Positions 1-5,996 of a stretch of DNA of 6,641 bases are shown piece by piece. Source of the stretch: Clostridia bacterium (GTDB taxonomy: Bacteria > Bacillota > Clostridia > Christensenellales > UBA1242); the NCBI GenBank assembly GCA_017553065.1, contig JAFZND010000160.1, forward strand, positions 1-6,641. Direction: 5' to 3'. Positions within the stretch are counted from its first letter, which is position 1. Each line of letters begins with the position of its first letter. The notes under the pieces were generated by a model that ran no database searches, had not been told where the DNA came from, and was given only the letters and a program-made list of their open reading frames with translations. A program made the position numbers and the translations under genes.

Positions 1-286
1 CACCTTTAATTAAATTTGGTGTTTCTTTTGCTTTTTTGAAATTTTGTTTAATTAAATTTAATGCATCATCACTAATATCACCTGTAGTAACACTTGCACC
101 CCTACTTAAAAATTCTAGTGACACAGCGCCTGTACCACCAAATAAATCTAATACTTCTGCTCCATTTATATCAAACTGGATGATATTAAAAATACTTTCT
201 CTCACCCTATCAAGAGTTGGACGAATACCTAAGTATTCAAAATCTTTTAAAATTAAACCTTTATGTTTTCCTGCGATAATTCTCAT
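1..286 (-). CDS. rsmD: 16S rRNA (guanine-N2)-methyltransferase RsmD, N-terminal part
   Basis: RsmD transfers a methyl group from S-adenosylmethionine to N2 of G966 (E. coli numbering) of 16S rRNA during small-subunit maturation in the cytoplasm. The 95 codons visible begin [10 protein letters not shown], the usual RsmD opening (RIIaGk.kGr.L). The RPT.DRVRES.FNII block follows at residues 22-36. The Rossmann-type SAM-binding motif I is [11 protein letters not shown] (44-54), continuing into LEFLSRGA (57-64) as in the family, which normally has AGSGALG at this point. Asp70 probably ends the second strand that contacts the cofactor ribose. The catalytic (D/N)PP(Y/F) motif and the C-terminus, roughly half of a protein of about 180-190 aa, lie beyond the left edge. 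No Shine-Dalgarno precedes the ATG, and a perfect TATAAT sits 6 nt before it, so the message may be leaderless. The preceding gene alr ends in a terminator, so rsmD probably uses its own promoter. The identification is firm; completeness beyond the edge is unknown. Confidence 0.93.
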   Translation of the reverse strand, partial: MRIIAGKHKGLILKDFEYLGIRPTLDRVRESIFNIIQFDINGAEVLDLFGGTGAVSLEFLSRGASVTTGDISDDALNLIKQNFKKAKETPNLIKG

Positions 287-292
287 ATAATT

Positions 293-301
293 ATTATAAC
301 A
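293..301 (-). promoter_or_regulatory. Candidate extended -10 promoter of rsmD
   Basis: Read on the minus strand, TGTTATAAT occupies 301-293: a consensus -10 box with the TGn extension. No good -35 is seen 16-18 nt upstream, where the T-tract and 3' arm of the alr terminator lie. Only 6 nt separate the box from the rsmD ATG (286-284), so transcription would start at or next to the A of the start codon. Chance TATAAT boxes are common in DNA this AT-rich, so this is a candidate only. Confidence 0.5.
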
Positions 302-304
302 AAT

Positions 305-354
305 TCATAAAAAATAAACTAGCAATTGCACACATTTTAAGTAATTGCTAGTTT
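305..354 (-). terminator. Rho-independent terminator after alr
   Basis: A 12-bp perfect inverted repeat pairs 316-327 (AAACTAGCAATT) with 343-354 (AATTGCTAGTTT) around a 15-nt spacer. In the minus-strand direction the stem is followed by a T-rich run (positions 315-309, ATTTTTT). It begins 6 bp after the alr stop codon and separates alr from rsmD. The plus-strand exit of the stem has no U-tract, so it acts in the minus direction. Confidence 0.82.
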
Positions 355-360
355 GTATAA

Positions 361-1446
361 TTATTCACTTACTATTTTATAGTTCATTCGTTTATGATTA
401 AACTTTAGTAGCACTTCATACGGCGATGTGGAAAGCACATTTGCATAATCATATGGTGTAAGCAATTCATCACCATCTGCACCAAGCACAGTAACTTTGC
501 TACCAACATACACATAAGGAATATATGTAACATCAATCAATACCACATCCATACAAATATTACCAACAATATTTGCCCTGCGTCCATTTACAAGTAGATA
601 AAAATTGTTACTTAATCTTCTATCCAATCCATCTGCATACCCAATAGGAACAACTGCGACACGCATATTATGTGGAGCAACATATGTTCTGTCATACCCT
701 ATAGATTCACCAGAACGAACATTTGTAATATTTATAATTTCACTAGAAATTTTTAATGCCGGCAACAATTTATAGTCACACTTGTGGTATCCATAAATTG
801 CAAATCCGGGTCGCACCATATTATGATAAAATGATTTGTAATTTAATGTTACATAACTATTTGCATCATGGATAATTGAGTCATTTGGCATCAATTTTAT
901 ATAATTTTCAAACTTTTTATGCTGATTTTCAATAAATTTTTCATCATTTGCTTTAGTTGCAAAGTGTGTGAAACATCCATCAAGTATCATTACATTTGAC
1001 TTTTGTATCTTATCTATTGCACGCCTAAACGCAACAATACTTCTAAATCCAATTCTATTTAGACCTGTATTTACTGCCAAGTGAATTCTTAAAACTTTAT
1101 CATGCAAATGCGACTGAATATAATCTAATTCTTCTAAGTTACTAATAGTCACACGAACGCTATTGTCTGCACACCACTCAATAAGGTCTAAATTCACTTC
1201 GCCAAGAATAAGCACTGGAGTGATTTTGTCAACCACTCTTAATGCCATTGCCTCCACAACACTTGCAACGCCAAAATAATCCACTTCTCCTTTTAGTGTT
1301 TGCACAACACTTGTCATACCCATACCATATGCATCGGCTTTTACGATGGCACAAATCTTTACCTTGTCACCAACCACTTTGGATATGGTGCGAACATTTT
1401 TAAGAATATTAGCCGTATTTACAATGTAGTTGTTTTTGTTAATCAT
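361..1446 (-). CDS. alr: Alanine racemase (PLP-dependent)
   Basis: Alr interconverts L- and D-alanine in the cytoplasm and supplies D-Ala for peptidoglycan. Numbered from the ATG at 1446 (361 aa, normal size), the PLP-binding lysine is Lys36 in IVKADAYGMG. This is the family VKADAYGHG signature with Met for His. The substrate-carboxylate Arg is in GLNRIGF (Arg131), and the cofactor-contacting Arg is in VRPGFAIYG (Arg212). The second catalytic base, Tyr251, is in SIGYDRTY. The C-terminal beta domain carries VPIGYADGLDR and the NICMDVV block. The N-terminal TIM-barrel and C-terminal beta domain are therefore both complete. An in-frame GTG at 1464 would add six residues (MVIYIS). I prefer the ATG because the added residues do not resemble the family and neither start has a recognisable Shine-Dalgarno. 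The gene lies 104 bp after dut and is bounded by terminators on both sides, so it is probably monocistronic. No convincing promoter was found in the gap: a TTGAAA at 1526-1521 has no good partner box. Confidence 0.95.
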   Translation of the reverse strand: MINKNNYIVNTANILKNVRTISKVVGDKVKICAIVKADAYGMGMTSVVQTLKGEVDYFGVASVVEAMALRVVDKITPVLILGEVNLDLIEWCADNSVRVTISNLEELDYIQSHLHDKVLRIHLAVNTGLNRIGFRSIVAFRRAIDKIQKSNVMILDGCFTHFATKANDEKFIENQHKKFENYIKLMPNDSIIHDANSYVTLNYKSFYHNMVRPGFAIYGYHKCDYKLLPALKISSEIINITNVRSGESIGYDRTYVAPHNMRVAVVPIGYADGLDRRLSNNFYLLVNGRRANIVGNICMDVVLIDVTYIPYVYVGSKVTVLGADGDELLTPYDYANVLSTSPYEVLLKFNHKRMNYKIVSE

Positions 1447-1528
1447 ACTAATATATATGACCACAATTTAATTTATGCTACACTGTATTTTTATTATGCT
1501 TTATGCATATTTATACATTTTTTCAAAT

Positions 1529-1556
1529 AAAAAATAGTGGCATTATGCCACTATTT
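1529..1556 (-). terminator. Rho-independent terminator overlapping the dut stop codon
   Basis: An 11-bp perfect stem pairs 1532-1542 with 1546-1556 around a 3-nt loop. In the minus direction six T residues (1534-1529) follow, three of them inside the stem base. The dut stop codon (TAG, 1553-1551) lies within the first arm, so the hairpin starts inside the last sense codon. A terminating ribosome would cover the first arm, which may couple termination to translation. The plus-direction exit has only a broken T run. Confidence 0.85.
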
Positions 1557-2003
1557 GTTTGTACTTCCGAATCCGCCTTTTCTGGTAGTTGTGATTTCTT
1601 GTTCATCATCAACTGTTAAAAATTTTGCAAAGAAACCTTGACCTATTTTATCGCCTTTGTGTATTTCATAAGGTATATCGCTTGTATTATATAGCAAAAA
1701 TCCCAAGTTGCCATCGTTGCTAGGATTGCCATAATAATCACTTTCAATAATACCTACTCCATTAGAAAGCATTATGCCTTTTGCACCCATTGAAGAGCGC
1801 ACTGCCAAAAATAAACCCTCATTATCATTAAATTTTGCCTTAACATTTGTAAATATTAATTTTCGCTCGCCTGCATGCAATACTTCGTCTACAGGGCTGA
1901 AAAAATCATAACAAACAGCAGTTTTGGTTCCCCTTACAGGTAATTTAACTTCATCATCATTATACTTTTTATATTCTTTGCTTACTGACTCAAATTTTCT
2001 CAT
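1551..2003 (-). CDS. dut: dUTP diphosphatase (trimeric dUTPase)
   Basis: dUTPase hydrolyses dUTP to dUMP and diphosphate, keeping uracil out of DNA and giving the precursor for dTMP. The 150-aa protein has all five motifs of the homotrimeric family in order. Motif 1 is AVCYDFFSP (29-37, Asp33) and motif 2 is RSSMGAKG (69-76). Motif 3 is NGVGIIESDYYGN (81-93), motif 4 is KGDKIGQGFF (116-125, Gln122), and the C-terminal P-loop-like motif 5 is RKGGFGSTN (141-149). The usual motif 3 core is (I/V)(I/L)DxDY.G, with the first Asp as general base. Here that position is Glu87 (GAA). The short insertion after the motif (NPSNDGN) is typical of a Bacillota/phage subgroup. The ATG is preceded by a good Shine-Dalgarno (GAGAGG, 2014-2009, 5 nt spacing), which fixes the start. 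The gene has its own promoter and terminator. Family assignment is firm; the effect of Glu87 is inferred. Confidence 0.95.
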   Translation of the reverse strand: MRKFESVSKEYKKYNDDEVKLPVRGTKTAVCYDFFSPVDEVLHAGERKLIFTNVKAKFNDNEGLFLAVRSSMGAKGIMLSNGVGIIESDYYGNPSNDGNLGFLLYNTSDIPYEIHKGDKIGQGFFAKFLTVDDEQEITTTRKGGFGSTNK

Positions 2004-2027
2004 ATTTACCTCTCTTATCTAGTAATA

Positions 2028-2055
2028 ATTCTATCATAAAAATATCGAAATACAA
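2028..2055 (-). promoter_or_regulatory. Probable dut promoter, extended -10 type
   Basis: On the minus strand TGATAGAAT (2036-2028) gives an extended -10 with five of six consensus bases. A weak -35 (TTGTAT, 2055-2050) lies 16 nt upstream of the TG. Transcription would start near 2021, giving a leader of about 18 nt that just holds the Shine-Dalgarno. It lies between the ileS terminator and dut, as an independent promoter should. Confidence 0.6.
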
Positions 2056-2076
2056 AATAGAATTTATTATTATTTT

Positions 2077-2110
2077 ATAATAATAAAAAGGCCATATTTT
2101 TGGCCCTTTT
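2077..2110 (-). terminator. Rho-independent terminator after ileS
   Basis: A 10-bp stem pairs 2085-2094 with 2101-2110 around a 6-nt loop. The core is GGCCA/TGGCC, with one G-U pair in the transcript and flanking A-U pairs. In the minus direction it runs into TTTTTATTATTAT. It starts one base after the ileS stop codon (2114-2112). Confidence 0.87.
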
Positions 2111-2111
2111 A

Positions 2112-5100
2112 TTATCTTAATTTTGACATTTTGATATGAACGCTAGCTCCGGTAATTTCGCTATCAGTTTCATACATAAAGCTATCACCATCAGCAAATT
2201 CTACGCATAATGTTTCTTTTTTGATTGTTTCTACAAACTTATCAATTACATTTTGAGTTTCTTCGTCTTTGCTAGTTACAAACAATTTAATTCTATTTTC
2301 AACATCAAAGCCCGCATCTTTACGAGCAACTTGCACTTGACGAATAACTTCACGAAGAACACCCTCTTGCATTAGCTCTGGTGTGATATTCACATCAAGA
2401 GCAACTAAGTTGTTATCAAGTATTGCTGTAGCAAAGCCCTCTTTTGGTGTAACTTTTAGCAAGAACAAATCACATGATAATGCTTTAAATTCACCAACAT
2501 TTACACCATTGCCTGCTTTATACTCTGCAACCATTTTTGACATTACGCCACTAGATGCATTTTCAAGTAATGATTTTACTTTATTTACATCACCTTTAAG
2601 CACTGCACCTGCCTCACGGAAATTAAGTGTAAGTTTTTCATCATTAAACTCATCTTTTGAGATAAATTCTATTTGCTTTACATTTAATTCATCCAAAACT
2701 AATGATTCAAAGCTCTTAACTGCTTTTTTGTATTCGCTATCACATTTTAAATATAGTGTTTGCAAAGGTTGTTTTACTTTTATTTTGTGTTCATTACGCA
2801 ATTTTTGTGCAAGATAAATAATATCACGCACTTTGCTTACTTGTGCAAGCAATTTTGCATCTATATCGCCAACTTGTGGATACATTGATAAATGTACCGA
2901 CTTTACCTCTCTTGGCTCAATTTCACACACTAAATCGCGCCAAATCCTATCTGTTAGGAATGGTAATATAGGACTCATAACTGTAATAATCTTTTTCAAG
3001 GCGTAATATAAGGAATAATATGCATCCATTTGGTCAGTTGTGCCAGAATTATAGAAACGCTTACGATTTGCTCTAATGTAGAAATTAGATATTTCATCTA
3101 CCAAATCTTCAAATTCCTTTACAACATTATACACTTTGTATTCTTTGTAGTTTTCGTCTGCACTTGCAATAAAGCTGTTTACTCTGCTAATTAGCCACTT
3201 ATCAATTGTACACATATCACTAAATACTGGCTTATGTGATGCAATATCTGGATTGTCTAGTACTGCATAAGTATTAAAGAATACATATATATTCCAAAAA
3301 CTAAGCAATTTTTTGTGTACTTCATCAGTTAATGGATAACCAAAACGCACATCATACACGGGGTTTGCACCTGCATACAAATATCTAATTGCTTCTGCGC
3401 CCGTCTTATCTGCCACAATATCTGCTTCCAATGAATTACCACCAGATTTGTGGAAAGGATTACCATTTTCGTCTTTTACATATTGGAAAGTGATAATGCG
3501 CTCGTATGGTGCCTTGCCTGTAAGCACAACAGACATAACAAGCGTGCTATAGAACCACAATTTAATTTGTTCTATCATTTCACAAACAAATTCATTTGGG
3601 AAATTATTATCAAAATATGCTTTATCTGTAAAGAATTTCTTTGTACTAAATGGCGTAATACCAGCATCTAGCCAGCAATCACCAACTTCTGGAATACGAG
3701 ATAATTCTTCGCCACATTCACATTTTACTTTCACTTGATCAATCCATGGGCGATGTAAATTTGGCATTGCATCAATTGCTTCTGGATTTACTGCACGCTC
3801 ACGCAATTCTTTTAGCGAGCCAATCACATGCAATTTTCCACATTTTGGGCAAACATAGAATGGTAAAGGCAATCCATAGAAACGCGCCCTGCTAATATTC
3901 CAATCTCCCATATTATTTAGCCAATCAACCATACGTTTTTTTGCATAATCAGGACGAAAATCAACATCATCAATTGCCTTTAGTAATTGTGGGCGTATTT
4001 CATCCATGCGAATGTACCATGTAGGCACAAGTTTGTACACAACATCTGTTTTACAACGCCAGCAATGAGCATAGCTATGTTTATACTTGTGTGAATAAAG
4101 TAGCTTGCCATCTGCCTTTAATCTATTAACGACGTCTTCTACAACATCTGTTGTCTTTTTGCCAGCAATAAAACCACAATTTGGCAACATTACGCCTTGC
4201 TCATCAATTGGGCAAATTGCAGGAAGACCAAGTTTTTGACCAAGGTCAAAGTCACTTTCACCGCAACCAGGAGCAATATGAACTACACCACTACCTTCAC
4301 CTTCTTCAACCTCATCCCATGCAACCACTTTGTGTGGAAACTTTTGAAATTCTAATTCTGGAAAACATGTTTCATATTCAAGGCCAACCAATTCTTTACC
4401 TTTGAATTCCTTTAGTATTGTGTAGTCTTTGATTTTTGATAGCGCAAATTTGCCAAGTACAAGTTTTTCACCTGTTGCATTATCAGCTACCATTACATAA
4501 TCCATATCTTCACTTACAGCAAATGCTACATTTGCACATAATGTCCAAGGTGTTGTGGTCCATGCAATAATACTAAAATCTTTGCCAACTACAGGCAATT
4601 TTACAAATATTGCTGTGTGAGTTACTTCACTATATGCATCACTTAGTTCATGCTCAGAAAGACTAGTTCCACAGCGTGGACACCACACCCTAGGCCTATT
4701 TTTCTTTACAATCCAACCCTTTTCATCGCACTTTTTTAAGAAATGCCAAATTGATGTAATATTTTCATCAGTATTGGTGTAATAGCTGTGTTCCCAATCC
4801 ATAAATTGGCCAAGACGTTTGCTTTGCTCTGTAATTTCATTGGCAAAATAATTAACACGCTCCATACATTTGCGTGTAAATTTGTCAATACCATAATTTA
4901 CAATTTCCGGCTTGCCATTAAGGCCTAATTCACGCTCTACATTTACTTCTACCCACATACCTTGAGCATCAAAACCATTTTGATATTGGCAAGTTTCACC
5001 TTTTAAAGCATGATATTTGATATACAAATCTTTTAATACCCTGCCCCACATGTGATGCACGCCTGCTCTGTTATTTGCAGTAATTGGGCCATCAAGGAAT

Positions 5101-5222
5101 CTAAAACGTTTGCCACCAACATTTTTTGCAACAATTTGGTCAAATAACTTTTCTTCTTCCCATGTTTGCAATAATTTCTTTTCCATAGGTACAAAATCTA
5201 ATGTTGCACTTACTTTTTTCAT
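2112..5222 (-). CDS. ileS: Isoleucine--tRNA ligase, type 2-like with altered HIGH and KMSKS motifs
   Basis: IleRS activates isoleucine with ATP and charges tRNA-Ile in the cytoplasm. From the ATG at 5222 the protein has 1036 aa, the size of type 2 IleRS. The start is set by a Shine-Dalgarno AAAGGGG 8 nt upstream. Reading the frame further upstream only translates the T-box leader. Domains in order: the catalytic Rossmann fold with DGP..AN at 44-50, where the class I HIGH tetrapeptide is Gly54-Val-His-His57; a CPRCG knuckle (181-185); and the CP1 editing domain, with its Thr-rich WTTTPWTL (221-228) and HIAPGCGESDFD (315-326, conserved Asp324). Further Cys pairs lie at 387/390, 458/461 and 501/503. 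GDCWLDAG follows at 514-521. The KMSKS position holds PFHKS (589-593), keeping only the second Lys and last Ser. A helical anticodon-binding domain follows from about 675, then a C-terminal extension. The T-box with an AUC specifier supports isoleucine specificity independently. It could be the sole IleRS or a second, antibiotic-tolerant copy; this window cannot tell. Confidence 0.95.
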   Translation of the reverse strand: MKKVSATLDFVPMEKKLLQTWEEEKLFDQIVAKNVGGKRFRFLDGPITANNRAGVHHMWGRVLKDLYIKYHALKGETCQYQNGFDAQGMWVEVNVERELGLNGKPEIVNYGIDKFTRKCMERVNYFANEITEQSKRLGQFMDWEHSYYTNTDENITSIWHFLKKCDEKGWIVKKNRPRVWCPRCGTSLSEHELSDAYSEVTHTAIFVKLPVVGKDFSIIAWTTTPWTLCANVAFAVSEDMDYVMVADNATGEKLVLGKFALSKIKDYTILKEFKGKELVGLEYETCFPELEFQKFPHKVVAWDEVEEGEGSGVVHIAPGCGESDFDLGQKLGLPAICPIDEQGVMLPNCGFIAGKKTTDVVEDVVNRLKADGKLLYSHKYKHSYAHCWRCKTDVVYKLVPTWYIRMDEIRPQLLKAIDDVDFRPDYAKKRMVDWLNNMGDWNISRARFYGLPLPFYVCPKCGKLHVIGSLKELRERAVNPEAIDAMPNLHRPWIDQVKVKCECGEELSRIPEVGDCWLDAGITPFSTKKFFTDKAYFDNNFPNEFVCEMIEQIKLWFYSTLVMSVVLTGKAPYERIITFQYVKDENGNPFHKSGGNSLEADIVADKTGAEAIRYLYAGANPVYDVRFGYPLTDEVHKKLLSFWNIYVFFNTYAVLDNPDIASHKPVFSDMCTIDKWLISRVNSFIASADENYKEYKVYNVVKEFEDLVDEISNFYIRANRKRFYNSGTTDQMDAYYSLYYALKKIITVMSPILPFLTDRIWRDLVCEIEPREVKSVHLSMYPQVGDIDAKLLAQVSKVRDIIYLAQKLRNEHKIKVKQPLQTLYLKCDSEYKKAVKSFESLVLDELNVKQIEFISKDEFNDEKLTLNFREAGAVLKGDVNKVKSLLENASSGVMSKMVAEYKAGNGVNVGEFKALSCDLFLLKVTPKEGFATAILDNNLVALDVNITPELMQEGVLREVIRQVQVARKDAGFDVENRIKLFVTSKDEETQNVIDKFVETIKKETLCVEFADGDSFMYETDSEITGASVHIKMSKLR

Positions 5223-5230
5223 ATAAAATA

Positions 5231-5237
5231 CCCCTTT
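5231..5237 (-). promoter_or_regulatory. Shine-Dalgarno fixing the ileS start
   Basis: AAAGGGG on the minus strand, 8 nt before the ATG at 5222-5220. It lies downstream of the T-box terminator, so it is transcribed only on readthrough. It shows that the ATG at 5222 is the start, not an in-frame codon up to 42 codons upstream. Confidence 0.85.
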
Positions 5238-5244
5238 GAAATAT

Positions 5245-5279
5245 AAAAAAATTACATGCATAAACAAGATTGCATGTAA
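5245..5279 (-). terminator. Regulated terminator of the ileS T-box
   Basis: A 9-bp perfect stem pairs 5252-5260 with 5271-5279 (TTACATGCA/TGCATGTAA on either strand) around a 10-nt loop, followed in the minus direction by seven T residues (5251-5245). Its first arm includes the GCA that closes the antiterminator, and its loop contains the antiterminator's CTTGT strand, so the two folds exclude each other. Confidence 0.93.
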
Positions 5280-5480
5280 CAGCAAATACCACTTGTTATG
5301 CCACGAGCTATCACTCGCTCCTTCTATCACGGGAAGTCCCGGTCGCACCTACTAATACTTTTCAGCTGACAACTCCGAAAGTGATAACCATCACACTATC
5401 TAGCATTGCTTTGCACCAACCAGCAACTCTCTAAAGCTATACACGCGTGTGTCGTGTCTTTCATCATAGTTTTTTATACA
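5245..5480 (-). ncRNA. Isoleucine T-box riboswitch (ileS leader)
   Basis: T-box leaders bind uncharged tRNA and switch a terminator to an antiterminator, so ileS is read through when tRNA-Ile is uncharged. Stem I can be traced on the minus strand: base GAAAG (5462-5458) with CTTTC (5381-5377), then CACAC (5451-5447) with GTGTG (5396-5392), then TAGC with GCTA. Above this are the conserved AGAGAG bulge and the GGTTGGTGCAAAG apical region. The specifier loop holds ATC followed by A (5385-5383), an isoleucine codon. A stem III-like CGGG/CCCG hairpin follows. The antiterminator is ACAAG (5296-5292) with CTTGT (5268-5264), a 7-nt bulge TGGTATT (5291-5285), and TGC with GCA. The bulge TGGT complements an ACCA tRNA 3' end, as expected for tRNA-Ile with discriminator A. 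The competing terminator overlaps the 3' half. Only the last three bulge bases depart from the usual TGGNACC. The 5' end at about 5480 is inferred from the promoter. Confidence 0.95.
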
Positions 5481-5486
5481 TAGTAT

Positions 5487-5515
5487 ATATTATTATATTT
5501 ACCAAATAGTGTCAA
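5487..5515 (-). promoter_or_regulatory. ileS promoter, sigma-A type
   Basis: A consensus -35 TTGACA (5515-5510) and a -10 TAATAT (5492-5487, four of six) are separated by 17 nt. The predicted start near 5480 places the first T-box helix about 18 nt into the transcript. The strong -35 fits an always-on promoter whose output is set by the riboswitch. Confidence 0.8.
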
Positions 5516-5569
5516 GTGAAAACAAAACATTATTAAATACACATACTTTCTTACCTTTTTAGGTATAAT

Positions 5570-5598
5570 AAAAAACTAGAGTTACTTTGTAACTCTAG
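5570..5598 (-). terminator. Rho-independent terminator of the peroxidase-TSCPD operon
   Basis: A 10-bp perfect stem pairs 5576-5585 (CTAGAGTTAC) with 5589-5598 (GTAACTCTAG) around a 3-nt loop. In the minus direction it runs into TTTTTTATTATA (from 5575). It lies 126 bp after the TSCPD stop codon and before the ileS promoter. The intervening 5599-5723 is very AT-rich and shows no gene or site I can support; the same holds for 5516-5569. Confidence 0.85.
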
Positions 5599-5723
5599 AA
5601 AAATAATATATGTATGTTTTTAATATTCGCTGTATTTAAATATATTCTCTGTATTTATAATTTAATTTGTTTGCTAATTTATTTTATTCAAAGTTATTTG
5701 ACAAATATATTTTTGCAACAAAA

Positions 5724-5996
5724 TTATCTTATAACTCCATTTTCATCTTCGCCATTGTATGCTTTGCGAATAGCTCTTGCCAATTGGTCACCACAAGATG
5801 TGCCACGACCATTGCAATTTATTCCTTTTAATTTACTTTCAATTTCGTCTACCGTAAGTCCATCCACTAGGCGTGATACTGCTTGCAAATTTCCATTGCA
5901 ACCATGAACAAAACTTACATTACTTACTTTATTGCCAACCAAATCAAAATTTATCTCTGTGGAACAAGTGCCTTGTGTATAATATTTGTATTTCAT
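5724..5996 (-). CDS. Four-cysteine TSCPD-domain protein of unknown function
   Basis: This is a 90-aa soluble protein with no signal peptide or membrane segment. The C-terminal half carries the TSCPD-type signature as TSCGDQLA (66-73, with Gly for the Pro). The domain is also known from the C-terminus of B12-dependent ribonucleotide reductases. Whole-length resemblance is to the small stand-alone TSCPD family known as TIGR03905, characterised by four conserved cysteines. Here these are Cys11 (GTCS), Cys33 (VHGCNGN), Cys61 (INCNGR) and Cys68 (TSCGD). The pattern suggests a metal site, probably zinc, or thiol chemistry, but I know of no established function. Its ATG overlaps the TGA of the upstream peroxidase gene in ATGA (5996-5993). 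It also has its own Shine-Dalgarno (AAGGAA, 6010-6005, 8 nt away) inside that gene. The two are therefore cotranscribed and likely translationally coupled, hinting at a redox-related role. The family call is good; function is open. Confidence 0.88.
   Translation of the reverse strand: MKYKYYTQGTCSTEINFDLVGNKVSNVSFVHGCNGNLQAVSRLVDGLTVDEIESKLKGINCNGRGTSCGDQLARAIRKAYNGEDENGVIR

Noticed and set aside
36..290. Plus-strand 84-aa reading frame
   Set aside because: It lies antisense to rsmD, whose minus-strand translation matches the family motif by motif; no Shine-Dalgarno or recognisable protein.
1447..1464. GTG start giving alr six more residues
   Set aside because: No ribosome binding site and no family resemblance in the added residues; kept only as an alternative.
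1300..1530. Plus-strand 76-aa reading frame over the 5' end of alr and the dut-alr gap
   Set aside because: It is antisense to the PLP-lysine region of alr and crosses the dut terminator; composition resembles translated AT-rich noncoding DNA.
2383..2817. Plus-strand 144-aa reading frame
   Set aside because: Shadow of the ileS C-terminal region; Ser/Phe-rich with no domain and no ribosome binding site.
5441..5450. Perfect 10-bp palindrome ACACGCGTGT as a possible operator
   Set aside because: It lies inside T-box Stem I, where CACAC pairs with GTGTG at 5396-5392; no loop is left for a self-hairpin, and no regulator match is known to me.
5552..5567. Small TACCT/AGGTA hairpin between the operon terminator and the ileS promoter
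   Set aside because: Only 5 bp with a 4-nt loop in AT-rich DNA and no U-tract; expected by chance.
5614..5907. Plus-strand 97-aa frame with a hydrophobic N-terminus
   Set aside because: Half lies antisense to the TSCPD gene and the other half in AT-rich spacer. The apparent membrane segment is what AT-rich DNA gives when translated.
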